A stretch of DNA of 25,899 nucleotides from an uncultured Burkholderiaceae bacterium. GTDB taxonomy: Bacteria > Pseudomonadota > Gammaproteobacteria > Burkholderiales > Burkholderiaceae. Position 1 is the first letter of the stretch. Every line of letters begins with the position of its first letter. A program made the position numbers and the translations under genes. The notes beneath the pieces are model-generated. The model made no database searches, was not told the origin of the DNA, and saw only the letters and a program-made list of their open reading frames with translations. Location of the stretch: positions 1 through 25,899 of the forward strand of contig CALMPB010000305.1 of the NCBI GenBank assembly GCA_937871985.1, written 5' to 3'. This document shows positions 1 to 8,057 of the stretch, one piece after another.

Positions 1-266
1 GCCGGTGTAGCCTAAATTAGCCTATCTCGGTGTCCGTCAAACCGGCAGCAGGCCAGAGGGCGAAACTCATCGCGGTGGTTCTTCATGACATCGCTCCATT
101 TAAACAGCGCGCAGACCTATTCGGCACGCCTACTGGAACCGGCCCACCTCCTCTCCCTTTGACTCAGCGGGCGGAAATTGGCAGAATTACATTCATTGTT
201 GTGCAATCATCCCTGCGGCACTGACAATTCCCTCATTCTCCCTCTCTTCTCGAACAAGGAATATTG
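1..266 (+). promoter_or_regulatory. upstream region of the MucR-like gene
   Basis: No convincing gene is seen here. Near the left edge the 7-mer TAGCCTA occurs twice (8-14 and 18-24), 10 bp apart, which is one helical turn and could be a pair of protein contacts. A weak sigma70-like promoter may lie around 178-207 (TTGGCA, then TGCAAT after about 18 bp). AAGGA at 256-260 is a well placed ribosome binding site for the gene starting at 267. MucR-family proteins often repress their own promoters at AT-rich sites, so autoregulation is possible but unproven. Confidence 0.35.
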
Positions 267-1115
267 ATGACCGAGACGGTTCAACCCGATGTCATGGCGA
301 TGACCGTGTCATTGCTGAGCGCCTATGTGTCGAACAACAATGTGCCGGCGGCCGACCTCGCTGCACTGATCGAAACGACGCGCAAGGCGCTCATCGGCGA
401 AGCGACACCGGCGGTACCAGCGGCGGAAGAGTTCGTGGCCGCAACGTCGGTGCGCAAGAGCCTCGCCTCACCTGATCATATTCTGAGTATGATCGACGGC
501 AAGCCGTACAAGACGCTGAAGCGTCATATCTCGACGCACGGCCTGACGGTCGAGCAATATCGCGCGCGTTACAAATTGCCGCATGACTATCCTCTGGTCG
601 CGGAGAATTATTCGGCATCGCGCCGTGAAGTCGCCCAACGTCTTGGGCTCGGCCGCAAGCCCGCGGTCAAGGTCGAGACGACCGTTGCACCTGCCAAGGT
701 TGCTGCGCCTGTGACCGCGAGTGCACCGGCCGTTGCCGTCGCCGCTGATAAGCCCGTCGTGAAGGCCCCCCGCGGCAAGGCAGAGTCACCGGCAGCGGCT
801 CCGGCCAAGAAGTCAGTCCGCGCCGCGAAGGCGGAAGCGAAGGAGCCGGCGGTAATCAAACGGAAGGCACCGACCAAACAGGCGAAATCCAAACCAGCGG
901 CGACCCCGGCGGTCCTTGCTGAGGCAGCACCCGCACCGACCGTTGCTCCGGTGAAGAATGAGGCCGACAAGCCAGCGCGCAAGCCGCGCGAGAAGGCGGC
1001 AGCGGCAAAGCCCGCAGCGTCTGTGACCGCCGACCTCGCCTCGGTCGAAGCGAAGGCGCCGAAGAAGCGTGCGACATTGCGTCCGCGCTTCAAGGGCGAG
1101 TCCGGCAAAGCGTAA
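267..1115 (+). CDS. MucR/Ros-family regulator with a long Ala/Lys/Pro tail
   Basis: This 282-residue protein is probably a DNA-binding transcriptional regulator. Residues 1-130 match the MucR/Ros family: a helical N-terminus, a zinc-finger-like core (GKPYKTLKRHISTH, about 78-91) and the following HGLTVEQYRARYKLP segment. The Cys found in family members just before the DG pair is Ser74 here, and the second metal Cys position is Asp77, so only His87 and His91 of the usual ligands remain. Residues from about 133 to the end are an unusual low-complexity tail rich in Ala, Lys, Pro and Val, resembling histone H1-like tails; most MucR proteins stop at about 140-150 residues. The start at 267 is chosen over an upstream TTG because AAGGA sits 6 bases before it. 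Regulator identity is fairly sure; the tail function is not known. Confidence 0.8.
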   Translation: MTETVQPDVMAMTVSLLSAYVSNNNVPAADLAALIETTRKALIGEATPAVPAAEEFVAATSVRKSLASPDHILSMIDGKPYKTLKRHISTHGLTVEQYRARYKLPHDYPLVAENYSASRREVAQRLGLGRKPAVKVETTVAPAKVAAPVTASAPAVAVAADKPVVKAPRGKAESPAAAPAKKSVRAAKAEAKEPAVIKRKAPTKQAKSKPAATPAVLAEAAPAPTVAPVKNEADKPARKPREKAAAAKPAASVTADLASVEAKAPKKRATLRPRFKGESGKA

Positions 1116-1123
1116 TATATAAT

Positions 1124-1159
1124 GGGTCCGCGGCAGCATCTTTGTCATGCTGCGGACCC
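1124..1159 (+). terminator. hairpin between convergent genes
   Basis: GGGTCCGC (1124-1131) pairs with GCGGACCC (1152-1159), and AGCAT (1135-1139) with ATGCT (1147-1151). There is a 3-base bulge and a 7-base loop. It lies 8 bases after the MucR-like stop codon. No T-run follows on the plus strand, so it is a terminator-like or mRNA-protecting hairpin rather than a textbook terminator. Confidence 0.5.
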
Positions 1160-1240
1160 TAATCGCCGCTCACGCGCGTGCGCTCATGCTGCGGTCGGGT
1201 ATCACGTCGGCGGGACCGACGGCGCACGAAGAAGCAACAT

Positions 1241-1273
1241 AAAAGCGGGGCCGTGGCGATGACCACGACCCCG
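1241..1273 (-). terminator. rho-independent terminator of the ParB-like gene
   Basis: Reading the minus strand, CGGGG-T-CGTGG pairs with CCACG-G-CCCCG around a 6-base loop, then C and four T follow (1241-1245). It lies about 20 bases after the stop codon of the minus-strand ParB-like gene, the expected place for an intrinsic terminator. Confidence 0.72.
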
Positions 1274-1291
1274 AATTGTCAGGCGGCGAGA

Positions 1292-3310
1292 TCAGGCAGC
1301 CTCGGCGGTCGCCTCATCCAGCTTGGCCTCGACAACATCGCTCAGGGGCTCGGCCTCGGTTTGGCTTTCGTCAATATCGGCGACATGCGTGAAGCGCATG
1401 ACATCGGGCACCCAAGCGAGCGCCGCCTCGCGGATCTCGGGCTCGATCGGCACGGTTCCGGCGAAGATCTTTTCGGCCGAACTCGCCAGCTCATGCTTTT
1501 TCGACGCGCCGTAGCGACTGGCGAGCGCCTTCCCGCCGATCGTTTCGAGATGGGCAAGGATCGCGCCCTTGCTGATACGGTCGAAATAATTGGTCGCCGT
1601 CGGGCGCCACCAGAGCGCGACATCAATCTCCAGTTTTGTGCCGAGGTGATCGATCAGCGCCTCGCCCGACGATCCGGCGGGTACGGCGACGATCGTCCGC
1701 GCAACTAGCCAGCCGAGCCAGGCGGCGCGGGCACCATCGTCGAGGGCGCGAAAGGCATCGAAGCGCTCAGCACAGTCACCGACATCGACCCAGGACCGAT
1801 CGAGTGCCTCGCCGAGCTTCTCCCATTGCTCGCCGGCGGGCGTATTGCTCTCATAGCCGGCCAGAGGCGACGATGCCGCATCGGCCCTGAGTTCGGTTGC
1901 GAGATCATAGACCCCGTAGTTGCGGGTGGCCTTGTCAGCCATCCAGAAAGTCATGAGATCGAGCGCGAAGCGCGGGTCGCTCGCGACATGCACGCGGAGC
2001 ATCTCGGCCTTCATCTCAGCGAGCTCATGGGTAAGGCGCTGACTATAGGCGACGACCGGCTTGCGATCGGCATCGGCCGCCTCGCCGGTGTCGTCACCCT
2101 CGTCGCCCTCCTCGCCATCATCTTCCGCGCTCGATCCGTCGTCATCGACCGGGAGGACATAGAGCTGCTCGTGGATGCGCGGCGTCCCATCGTGGCCGAT
2201 CACGAGAAAGGCGAGGGTTCCGGCCTTCTCCTCGTCAGTGAGGATCGGCGCGCGATTCTCGATTTCGTCCAGATCCGCTTCAAGCAGCTCGATCACCTGC
2301 GCATATTGTTCCGACTCGTCATCGTCGTCGGTCGCGTCATAAGCCTCGCGGGCCGCATCGAGTTCGACCTCGATCGCCTCGATCCGCGCTGCCTGTTCAG
2401 GCGTGAGCTCGGGCTGCTCGCCGGTAACCGGCCGCATGCCCCAGGTGTCACTATAGCCGACCTGGGCCCTGGACAGTACGCGAACCTCACCAAAACCCTC
2501 GCGTTCGCGCAGGGCCTCGGCGGCGGCGGCGAGTTTGTCTGCAGCGAGTTGATCGAGGATCCCGCCATCGATCCAGCGCTCGGTCGCGGCATCGGTGAAG
2601 AGGTCGCCGTGGAACCGACCGCCGGCCGCCTGATAAGCATCGCGCCCGACGAGCTGCGCCTTGGGATCACTGCCGACATAGGTGCCTTGCGCCAGTTCAC
2701 GCCGGATATGGTCGGCGTTCGAGCGGTAATAGCTCCCCTTGAGCGCTTCGAAGACCTCGGCCTGGCGCTCGCGATCGCTGCTGCCGCTGGCGTAGGCGAT
2801 GGCCACGCCGAGCGTGATTTCGCCGTTGCGCAACGCATCGAACACCGGGTCGGCGAGATCGGCGAGGCTCAACCGGCTGCGCACGAACCGCTCGGTGAGG
2901 CCGAACCTGATCGCGACCTCTTCGGGCGTCTTGCCTTCGGCCTTGATGACATCCTGGAAGGCGCGACAGGTATCTGCGGGGTTCATGGTGAGATGGAAGA
3001 AATTCTCCGCGAGGCTGGTTTCGACGACGTCATTGGCATCGCCGAGCACGAGGACCGGCAGTGCATAGTCCGGACCGAACACGCCCTTCTCGATCAGGCG
3101 GTGCACGGCATCGAGCCGGCGACCGCCCGCGATGATGCGATAATGCCCCTTTTTGCGCGATACCGGCACGCCGATCAGATTCTGGCGTACGCCTTTTGCG
3201 GCGATATTCGCCTCGAGCTGGGCGTCGGCGTACGCGTCGCTCGCCTTTCGGACATTGCCCGGCGATTTGGTGAGGTTCGCCGCGGGGACGAGGATGGGAA
3301 GATCGTTCAT
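1292..3310 (-). CDS. ParB/RepB/Spo0J-like protein, large accessory form
   Basis: A 672-residue protein with a ParB-type N-terminal nuclease/CTPase-like domain. The box-like segments GGRRLDAVHRL (about 62-72) and AENFFHLTMNPAD (101-113) are visible, followed by a KorB-like helix-turn-helix (about 125-155). Residues 300-355 look like a coiled coil and 388-417 form a strongly acidic linker; the remaining C-terminal part is not recognised. Chromosomal ParB proteins are about 300 residues, so this is the long form typical of plasmids and integrative elements, and no ParA lies beside it. An AGGAGA ribosome binding site precedes the ATG. It starts 42 bases after the primase-like gene and probably shares its transcript. 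Partition or local gene control is likely, but a role in segregation is not proven from sequence. Confidence 0.82.
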   Translation of the reverse strand: MNDLPILVPAANLTKSPGNVRKASDAYADAQLEANIAAKGVRQNLIGVPVSRKKGHYRIIAGGRRLDAVHRLIEKGVFGPDYALPVLVLGDANDVVETSLAENFFHLTMNPADTCRAFQDVIKAEGKTPEEVAIRFGLTERFVRSRLSLADLADPVFDALRNGEITLGVAIAYASGSSDRERQAEVFEALKGSYYRSNADHIRRELAQGTYVGSDPKAQLVGRDAYQAAGGRFHGDLFTDAATERWIDGGILDQLAADKLAAAAEALREREGFGEVRVLSRAQVGYSDTWGMRPVTGEQPELTPEQAARIEAIEVELDAAREAYDATDDDDESEQYAQVIELLEADLDEIENRAPILTDEEKAGTLAFLVIGHDGTPRIHEQLYVLPVDDDGSSAEDDGEEGDEGDDTGEAADADRKPVVAYSQRLTHELAEMKAEMLRVHVASDPRFALDLMTFWMADKATRNYGVYDLATELRADAASSPLAGYESNTPAGEQWEKLGEALDRSWVDVGDCAERFDAFRALDDGARAAWLGWLVARTIVAVPAGSSGEALIDHLGTKLEIDVALWWRPTATNYFDRISKGAILAHLETIGGKALASRYGASKKHELASSAEKIFAGTVPIEPEIREAALAWVPDVMRFTHVADIDESQTEAEPLSDVVEAKLDEATAEAA

Positions 3311-3352
3311 GATCAGAGTCTCCTGGCGGCGTGAGCCCGACCGTCAGGCCAC

Positions 3353-4270
3353 TCACCGCCACCAATCCCCCACTCCCTTCCCTCCCTCCCGAAGGAGGTC
3401 ATTCCAGTCATTATAGCCATCGGGCGGCCACAGCGTTTTGATCGAGCGCCCCGGCCGCGCATGAGCCGCCATCGCTTCGGCCGCACCGATCTCGCCGGCG
3501 ACATCATTGTCGGGGAAGAGAAAGAGCCGGGTCACCGTGACGGGAAGCGCGACATGCGCCATCCGCTCATTTCCGAGCGTCGCCCAAACGGGCATATCGT
3601 GCACGACCATCGCCGACATGGCGGTCTCGATGCCCTCGGCGAGCCCGAGCTCATGGGTAGCCGGTGCCAGCACGACCGCGCCGCGAAACGGGCGTCCGAG
3701 CATCCGGCGCGAATTGTCGAGATCGCGCGCACGGCGAGGCTCGCCGCTCTCGAAGAAGGTCCGCTGAATGGCAACGAAACGTCCGTGATCGTGGAGCGCA
3801 GTGATCATGGCTGGCCGAAAATCGACGTCATCGCCGCGGCCCAACGGCGTCCGCGGATGAAAGCGGAGCGCCGGCGACAGGATCGATATACCCCGACGCC
3901 GCAGATAAAGCTCGGCGATCGTCCCAGCGATCGGCCGCGCTCCGTCCCAGATCTGAAGGGCGCGCAACCGGCCGGCGAAATCGCTACCTAGTGCCGAGCC
4001 CGGTTCAGGTGATCCGTGCCCATGATGCAGTGCATCTTTGTCGAGCAGAAGAATTGCACGAATAACGTCACGGGTGTCGCACCCGGCAAAGCATTTGAAG
4101 AGCAAGGCGTGGTCGCCGACCCTCACCGACAAGCTCGGATGCTGGTCGGGATGAGCAGGACAGCGGCACATGCCACCCCCCGGCTTCCAGATGCCGCCAA
4201 GGCGCTGGACCACCTGGCGGCCCAGCGCTTCAAGCTCGGCATTTCCAGTTCGAAAGACATGATCTGCCAT
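3353..4270 (-). CDS. zinc-finger/Toprim primase-like protein
   Basis: A 305-residue protein resembling the DnaG-like primases of plasmids, phages and integrative elements. The N-terminal CHC2-like zinc-binding region shows Cys35, Cys37, His40, Cys60 and Cys64 (CRCPAH and CFAGC). A Toprim fold follows, with the acidic residue in LAEGIETAM (Glu212) and the pair in FPDNDVAG (Asp254, Asp256), which would bind metal for nucleotidyl transfer. No helicase domain is attached. The C-terminal NDWNDLLREGG is typical of this family. It lies directly upstream of the ParB-like gene in the same direction, suggesting joint use in replication or transfer-strand priming of the element. Diverges from the HU gene across 293 bp in which no other gene is evident. 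Confidence 0.82.
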   Translation of the reverse strand: MADHVFRTGNAELEALGRQVVQRLGGIWKPGGGMCRCPAHPDQHPSLSVRVGDHALLFKCFAGCDTRDVIRAILLLDKDALHHGHGSPEPGSALGSDFAGRLRALQIWDGARPIAGTIAELYLRRRGISILSPALRFHPRTPLGRGDDVDFRPAMITALHDHGRFVAIQRTFFESGEPRRARDLDNSRRMLGRPFRGAVVLAPATHELGLAEGIETAMSAMVVHDMPVWATLGNERMAHVALPVTVTRLFLFPDNDVAGEIGAAEAMAAHARPGRSIKTLWPPDGYNDWNDLLREGGKGVGDWWR

Positions 4271-4563
4271 CGATCATTCCTTTGACAAGTGCAGTGCGGC
4301 AGCGATGTGCAACCGCTTGGCCGAGCCACAGCGCGTGAGACGGGGTTTGAAGCGCAAGCAGACCCACAAAGCAGGCAGCGCCGCAGGCTTCCGCGCCCTA
4401 CTATCTCCCACTCCCCTGCCCGGACGAGGACAGGCGGTTCCGATGCGCGGCAACGTTCATCAGGTGACTGTTTTTCTGCCGTCTTGCCCGTCGCGCAAAG
4501 CGTGACGCCAATCATGCACTCGGCAAGGAGCGCTCACCCACTGATTCCCGAGGGAGAATATCG

Positions 4564-4839
4564 ATGACCAATGCCGATCTTGCGGAAACGATTTCCGCCT
4601 CACACGGCATTACCAAGACCGATGCGCGCAAGCTGGTTGACGCCGTGTTCGCCGCGATCACCGACGCGGTGGCCGCGGGCGGCGAAGTGTCACTCAACGG
4701 CTTCGGGAAGTTCAAGCTGAAGGAAACCGCCGAGCGCGAAGGCCGCAACCCGGCGACCGGCGAAACCATCAAGATCAAGGCTGCGAAGAAACTTGCCTTC
4801 CACCCGTCCAAGGTCGTGAAGGATCGCCTGAACGGCTGA
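4564..4839 (+). CDS. HU-family nucleoid DNA-binding protein
   Basis: The 91-residue length and sequence are typical of HU/IHF proteins: N-terminal helices (ADLAETISASHGITKTDARKLVDAVF), the GEVSLNGFGKF turn, the flexible DNA-binding arm with RNPATGE (residues 60-66) and the closing helix HPSKVVKDRL. It bends and compacts DNA as a dimer. An AGGGAG ribosome binding site at 4551-4556 fixes the start. Plasmids and integrative elements often carry their own HU copy to offset titration of the host pool or to assist replication and recombination complexes. A strong hairpin follows the gene. Confidence 0.92.
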   Translation: MTNADLAETISASHGITKTDARKLVDAVFAAITDAVAAGGEVSLNGFGKFKLKETAEREGRNPATGETIKIKAAKKLAFHPSKVVKDRLNG

Positions 4840-4849
4840 TTTTCGAGCG

Positions 4850-4881
4850 GCGATCCCGGTCGTGACCACGGCCGGGATCGC
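4850..4881 (+). terminator. terminator-like hairpin after HU
   Basis: The perfect 10-bp arms GCGATCCCGG (4850-4859) and CCGGGATCGC (4872-4881) flank a 12-base loop, 10 bases after the HU stop codon. No T-run follows, so it may act with Rho or as an mRNA stabiliser. Confidence 0.6.
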
Positions 4882-5032
4882 ATCGGCGCCGTGTTGAAGC
4901 GGGCCAGGACAACTTCCTCGATTTCAACCTAACGCACGTCGTAACGGTTCGACCAACAGCAGGATATCAGGGGCCGACAGCCAGCCCACGCGCTACGGCA
5001 AACTGGATGCAAAGCATTAAGATTACCCGATT

Positions 5033-5662
5033 ATGGGTTGGCCTGCGGATTCTTGGATGAAGGCGGGCGAGGAGGTGGTGGAGGATTATCGTACCACCGG
5101 ACTTTCGCTCCGCGCGCATCCGCTGTCGTTCCTGCGCGACGAGCTTGCAGGTCGGAAGATCGTGCCCTGCAGGACGCTGCTCGACATGAAGGACGGGCGG
5201 AGGGTCGATATCGCAGGCCTCGTACTGATCCGCCAGAAACCGGGATCGGCCAAAGGCGTCATGTTCATCACACTGGAAGACGAGACCGGCATCGCCAATC
5301 TCGTCGTCTGGTCCAAATTGTTTGAGAAACATCGCCGGGTTGTGCTCGGCGCCTCGATGATGGGCGTGCGCGGCCAGGTGCAGCGCGAGGGCGATGTCAT
5401 CCATGTGGTGGCCGAACGGCTCGATGACCTCTCCGGCCTGCTCGCGACCATCGGCGACCGGGGTGATGCGGCGGGCCTCTATCCGGTCGGGCGGGCCGAT
5501 GTGGTGAAGCATGGCATGGGGCCGGACCCGCGCGATCCGGCCGAGCATGCCCTGGGGCGCAAAGCGCGCGATTTATTCGACCCCGACCTGCGGCTCGGGT
5601 CGGGCATAATTCCAGGGCGGCCGACCGAAGGCATCAAGGTCAAATCGCGGAATTTTCGCTAA
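5033..5662 (+). pseudogene. C-terminal remnant of error-prone DNA polymerase DnaE2/ImuC
   Basis: The 209 encoded residues match only the C-terminal end of DnaE2/ImuC, the mutasome polymerase alpha subunit. The segment [18 protein letters not shown], the OB-fold sequence [20 protein letters not shown] with [15 protein letters not shown], and the C-terminal [12 protein letters not shown] are characteristic. The complete protein is over 1,000 residues, so the PHP, palm, finger and thumb regions are all missing and no polymerase activity is possible. Family similarity begins around residue 9, and I see no upstream exon-like remnant before 5033. The reading frame is intact over 630 bases, so it may be a recent truncation or a retained orphan OB-fold protein; no clear ribosome binding site is present. 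Confidence 0.75.
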
Positions 5663-5857
5663 CCCGGCATTGCAGCCGCCAGACGATGAATATTGCGGCG
5701 ATGGCAAGATCAAGAGCCGGCCCCGAGGCGTGATAAGGAATCGATTTTTCGTTCAATTCAAATTGGCTGCAATTTTTATTGCCAGTCAAAGCAATGCGTT
5801 CGAGGTAATGTCGGGGTCGCCGGAATAGCAGGCGGCCGGAGACCGAAGGGAGATGCC

Positions 5858-6001
5858 ATGGATCGCCGGGCACGCGCCTTTATGTATTTCGCCTTCGCGT
5901 TCATCAATTTCGTCTTCTTCCACCACCCCGGATTGTACGCGCTCGGCGCCGTATTTCTCGTCATGGGGATTCTCCAGCTGGTCGCGCTGAAACGTGGCTA
6001 A
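5858..6001 (+). CDS. small membrane protein, 47 residues
   Basis: A short protein with a basic start (MDRRAR) followed by two hydrophobic stretches, about residues 8-21 and 26-43, joined by HHPG. This fits a small two-helix inner membrane protein with both ends in the cytoplasm. GGGAG at 5848-5852 is well placed before the ATG. Its last codons overlap the GTG start of the next membrane protein by 8 bases, which implies translational coupling. I do not recognise a family. Confidence 0.55.
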   Translation: MDRRARAFMYFAFAFINFVFFHHPGLYALGAVFLVMGILQLVALKRG

Positions 6002-6689
6002 CACGTTGCTGAACTCAGCGTTGGAGGTCATTGAGGCGCCACGTACAGCGCTGACACGCAGGCTGACCCGGACCTGGCTCGCCTCAGTCTTCATGATGAT
6101 CATGATCTTTGCCCTGGACCTGTTTGATCCGGGCATCACGATTCTGCTGGTTATCCTGATCGGACCTGGCGCGTTTGCCCTGCTCGTCGCCGCTGTGGCA
6201 ATCCGCCGCCGCGAGAAATCATCCCTCGTCATTGGGCTGGTTTGTGCATTGCTCATTGCAGGCGGAACCGCCGCCATCGTCGAGCAGCAATATCGGCAAC
6301 GCCAGGATTTTCTCGCTAACGCACACCACACCGAAGGCGTCGTAATCGAGCATTATGAACTCGAATATAAATGGGGGGTCGAATTCCATCTGAAGTATCG
6401 CTTCACGCTCCCGGCGGATGGCTCACTCGATCCCAAAGACGTTGTCGCTGAAAGCGAGGTACGCGCTCGCCGTTTCCGCGGCGCGCCGGCAGGGACGTCC
6501 GTACCTGTCCGATACGACCCCCGGGACCCCACCCATGCCGAGATCGACGTCAACGAAGAGTCCGAGCTACTCCCCTATGTCGATGCGGTTGCCGCCGCGC
6601 TCCTGTTCGGGTTCATCCTCGCCTGCCAGGCGGCCTCGGCGCGGCGGAACTGGTCGAGCCGGCGATCAACCGCGATAAGCGAAATCTGA
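5994..6689 (+). CDS. DUF3592-like membrane protein
   Basis: A 231-residue protein with predicted transmembrane helices at about 28-44, 46-70 and 76-96, a soluble beta-rich region at about 105-185, and a last helix at about 192-210. The soluble part (TEGVVIEHYELEYKWGVEFHLKYRF, then VPVRYDPRDPTHAEID) has the pattern of DUF3592 proteins, whose role is unknown. The start is GTG and overlaps the stop of the small membrane gene; no better start lies before the first helix. Together the two genes look like a small membrane operon. Function cannot be assigned. Confidence 0.65.
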   Translation: MANTLLNSALEVIEAPRTALTRRLTRTWLASVFMMIMIFALDLFDPGITILLVILIGPGAFALLVAAVAIRRREKSSLVIGLVCALLIAGGTAAIVEQQYRQRQDFLANAHHTEGVVIEHYELEYKWGVEFHLKYRFTLPADGSLDPKDVVAESEVRARRFRGAPAGTSVPVRYDPRDPTHAEIDVNEESELLPYVDAVAAALLFGFILACQAASARRNWSSRRSTAISEI

Positions 6690-6785
6690 TCGCCCATTTT
6701 TTTGTGAACCGCTCCTTCAGCCGGCCCAAGCCCCTACCCGCCTCATCGAGCGGCACCGCACTTATGTAAACGCCAATCTGGATTC

Positions 6786-6855
6786 GCCGCCGCATCGGCG
6801 GCTGCCAAGCCCCGTTGGAGATGATGTTTTTCAACATCACCTCCAACGGAGCCGC
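6786..6855. repeat. nested inverted repeats, possible structured RNA
   Basis: A long near-perfect inverted repeat has 17-base arms at 6812-6828 and 6833-6849, with one mismatch and a 4-base loop. Outer arms GCGGCT (6798-6803) and AGCCGC (6850-6855) can extend it past an 8-base bulge. A separate hairpin, GCCGCC-GCATC-GGCGGC (6786-6802), uses the same bases as the left outer arm, so the two folds exclude each other. No T-run lies on either side, which argues against a simple terminator. Confidence 0.6.
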
Positions 6856-7371
6856 TCTCTGCACGGGGTTCCACGCCCCTGCCGCCGAGATCTGGCGGCC
6901 CGACCAAATCATCATATGCCCCTGATGGGCGCAAATCCGGGCGGCCGGAAAGCCCGCCCAGATCGATCTGGCGCAAACTCGGATTCCAATTTAACCAACA
7001 GAGAAATATAGCTTTTTCTCGATCATCGCAGTGACGCCCGTACCAGGCAGCAAAGGGCAGTTGCGCTGCCTCCCAATGCTCTTGCGGAGAAACCGCATAA
7101 TTCCTGCGGCTTTTCCCCGTCAATTGTGGCCCGCCACCAAGGCTTCAACTGACGCGAGTCGACCCGCCACGACGCGCATAGAGAAAAGCTCTCCCTGCCC
7201 CTGAAGAAGGTTCGCCGGCCCTCCTCGGGGAAGCCGCCCGTGGCACGGCTCATCGCGCCAATGCTCTCGATGCCGCGAGCAGCGAACTGCTCAATAATTG
7301 GGCAAAGCGGGCCGGACCGACTTTGTTTCACGAAATGGCTGGTGCGGGAAGCTGCGACACAGAGGCGGGGA

Positions 7372-7396
7372 GGTCCAATTTGGACCGATTAGGTCC
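7372..7396. promoter_or_regulatory. operator-like palindrome plus half-site
   Basis: GGTCCAA-T-TTGGACC (7372-7386) is a perfect palindrome with one central base. A further GGTCC half-site follows at 7392-7396. It lies about 100 bp before the HTH gene at 7494, a plausible binding site for that protein or another dimeric regulator. Confidence 0.5.
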
Positions 7397-7493
7397 TTGC
7401 AATTCGTTACAATATGATGACATTCTACGCAGAAGTAGGCCGACATCTCGCTCGGTGCCGTCGAGCCAGTTGGCGGTGGTAGTAGGCGTCGAG

Positions 7494-8057
7494 ATGAAAG
7501 AACGCGCTGGCCGATTGACGGTGGCTGATTGCGAGGCGTGCTTCGCCGACCTCGACGATCGTGAGCGACAGTGTCTGAGACTTGTCGCCCGCAACTATAA
7601 CTCAAAAGAGATTGCGCAGCGGACCGACCTCAGCGAATCGGCTGTCAACAAAATCGTCTTCGACATCCGGACTGAACTTGGCGGCCCGTATCGGTCTCAG
7701 GTTGGTCGGCTATTCACCGAATGGGAGGCTTTGGGTAGCGCCAGACGGCGGAACGATGATCTCTCTCCGTCGCCACATCCGGCAATATCAGTTCGGGACG
7801 ACGAAGGCGAAGCCGTGGCTCGCTTGAACGATGCACGGGCCCCTCACTCCCTCGCTGAGCCGCAGGAAGTATATACGGTCTTGGATGGCGCTCTTCCCGT
7901 CACCAGCTACGTGCCGCTTCGCGTGGGAGGAAAGCCGACCAATCGTTTCTCGCTCAGGGTGACCTTCAACACGATCGCGATCATGGCGGCGGCAGCGCTC
8001 GTTGCCCTTGGCTCGGCCCTATCCCTACTCTCCTCCTTGAGCAGCCTGAATCACTGA
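7494..8057 (+). CDS. LuxR-type HTH protein with C-terminal membrane anchor
   Basis: A 187-residue protein. Residues 20-64 form a LuxR/GerE-type helix-turn-helix (LDDRERQCLRLVARNYNSKEIAQ, then LSESAVNKIVFDIRTEL). The middle (about 70-150) is polar and probably disordered. Residues about 158-180 form one hydrophobic helix (IAIMAAAALVALGSAL), so the protein is likely a tail-anchored regulator in the cytoplasmic membrane with its DNA-binding domain inside. No receiver or ligand domain is present. The ATG at 7494 is chosen because the HTH begins soon after; the frame is open further upstream but over the operator region. The signal it senses is unknown. Confidence 0.7.
   Translation: MKERAGRLTVADCEACFADLDDRERQCLRLVARNYNSKEIAQRTDLSESAVNKIVFDIRTELGGPYRSQVGRLFTEWEALGSARRRNDDLSPSPHPAISVRDDEGEAVARLNDARAPHSLAEPQEVYTVLDGALPVTSYVPLRVGGKPTNRFSLRVTFNTIAIMAAAALVALGSALSLLSSLSSLNH

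Larger units (their letters stand above)
6690..7493. other. 800-bp stretch without a convincing gene, rich in hairpins
   Basis: Open frames exist on the minus strand but lack recognisable domains, good ribosome binding sites or protein-like composition, so I call no gene. The stretch holds a run of inverted repeats between 6786 and 6959 (annotated in part separately). Two share the arms GCCGCC/GGCGGC (6786-6802 and 6881-6899), and another has the arms GGGCGG/CCGCCC (6939-6944 and 6954-6959). The right end contains the operator-like palindrome at 7372-7386 upstream of the next gene. It could be decayed mobile DNA or encode a structured RNA. Confidence 0.4.

Noticed and set aside
30..224. A 64-codon open frame before the MucR-like gene
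   Set aside because: No ribosome binding site, no recognisable domain, Pro-rich composition typical of non-coding GC-rich DNA.
1826..3334. A 502-codon open frame on the plus strand
   Set aside because: It is antisense to the ParB-like gene, whose domains are clear; long antisense frames are common in GC-rich coding DNA.
6743..7123. Minus-strand open frame of 126 codons
   Set aside because: It runs through the hairpin array, has no known motif and lacks a good ribosome binding site.
7023..7331. Minus-strand open frame of 102 codons
   Set aside because: Overlaps another weak frame and has no protein-like features; could be a decayed gene but cannot be supported.
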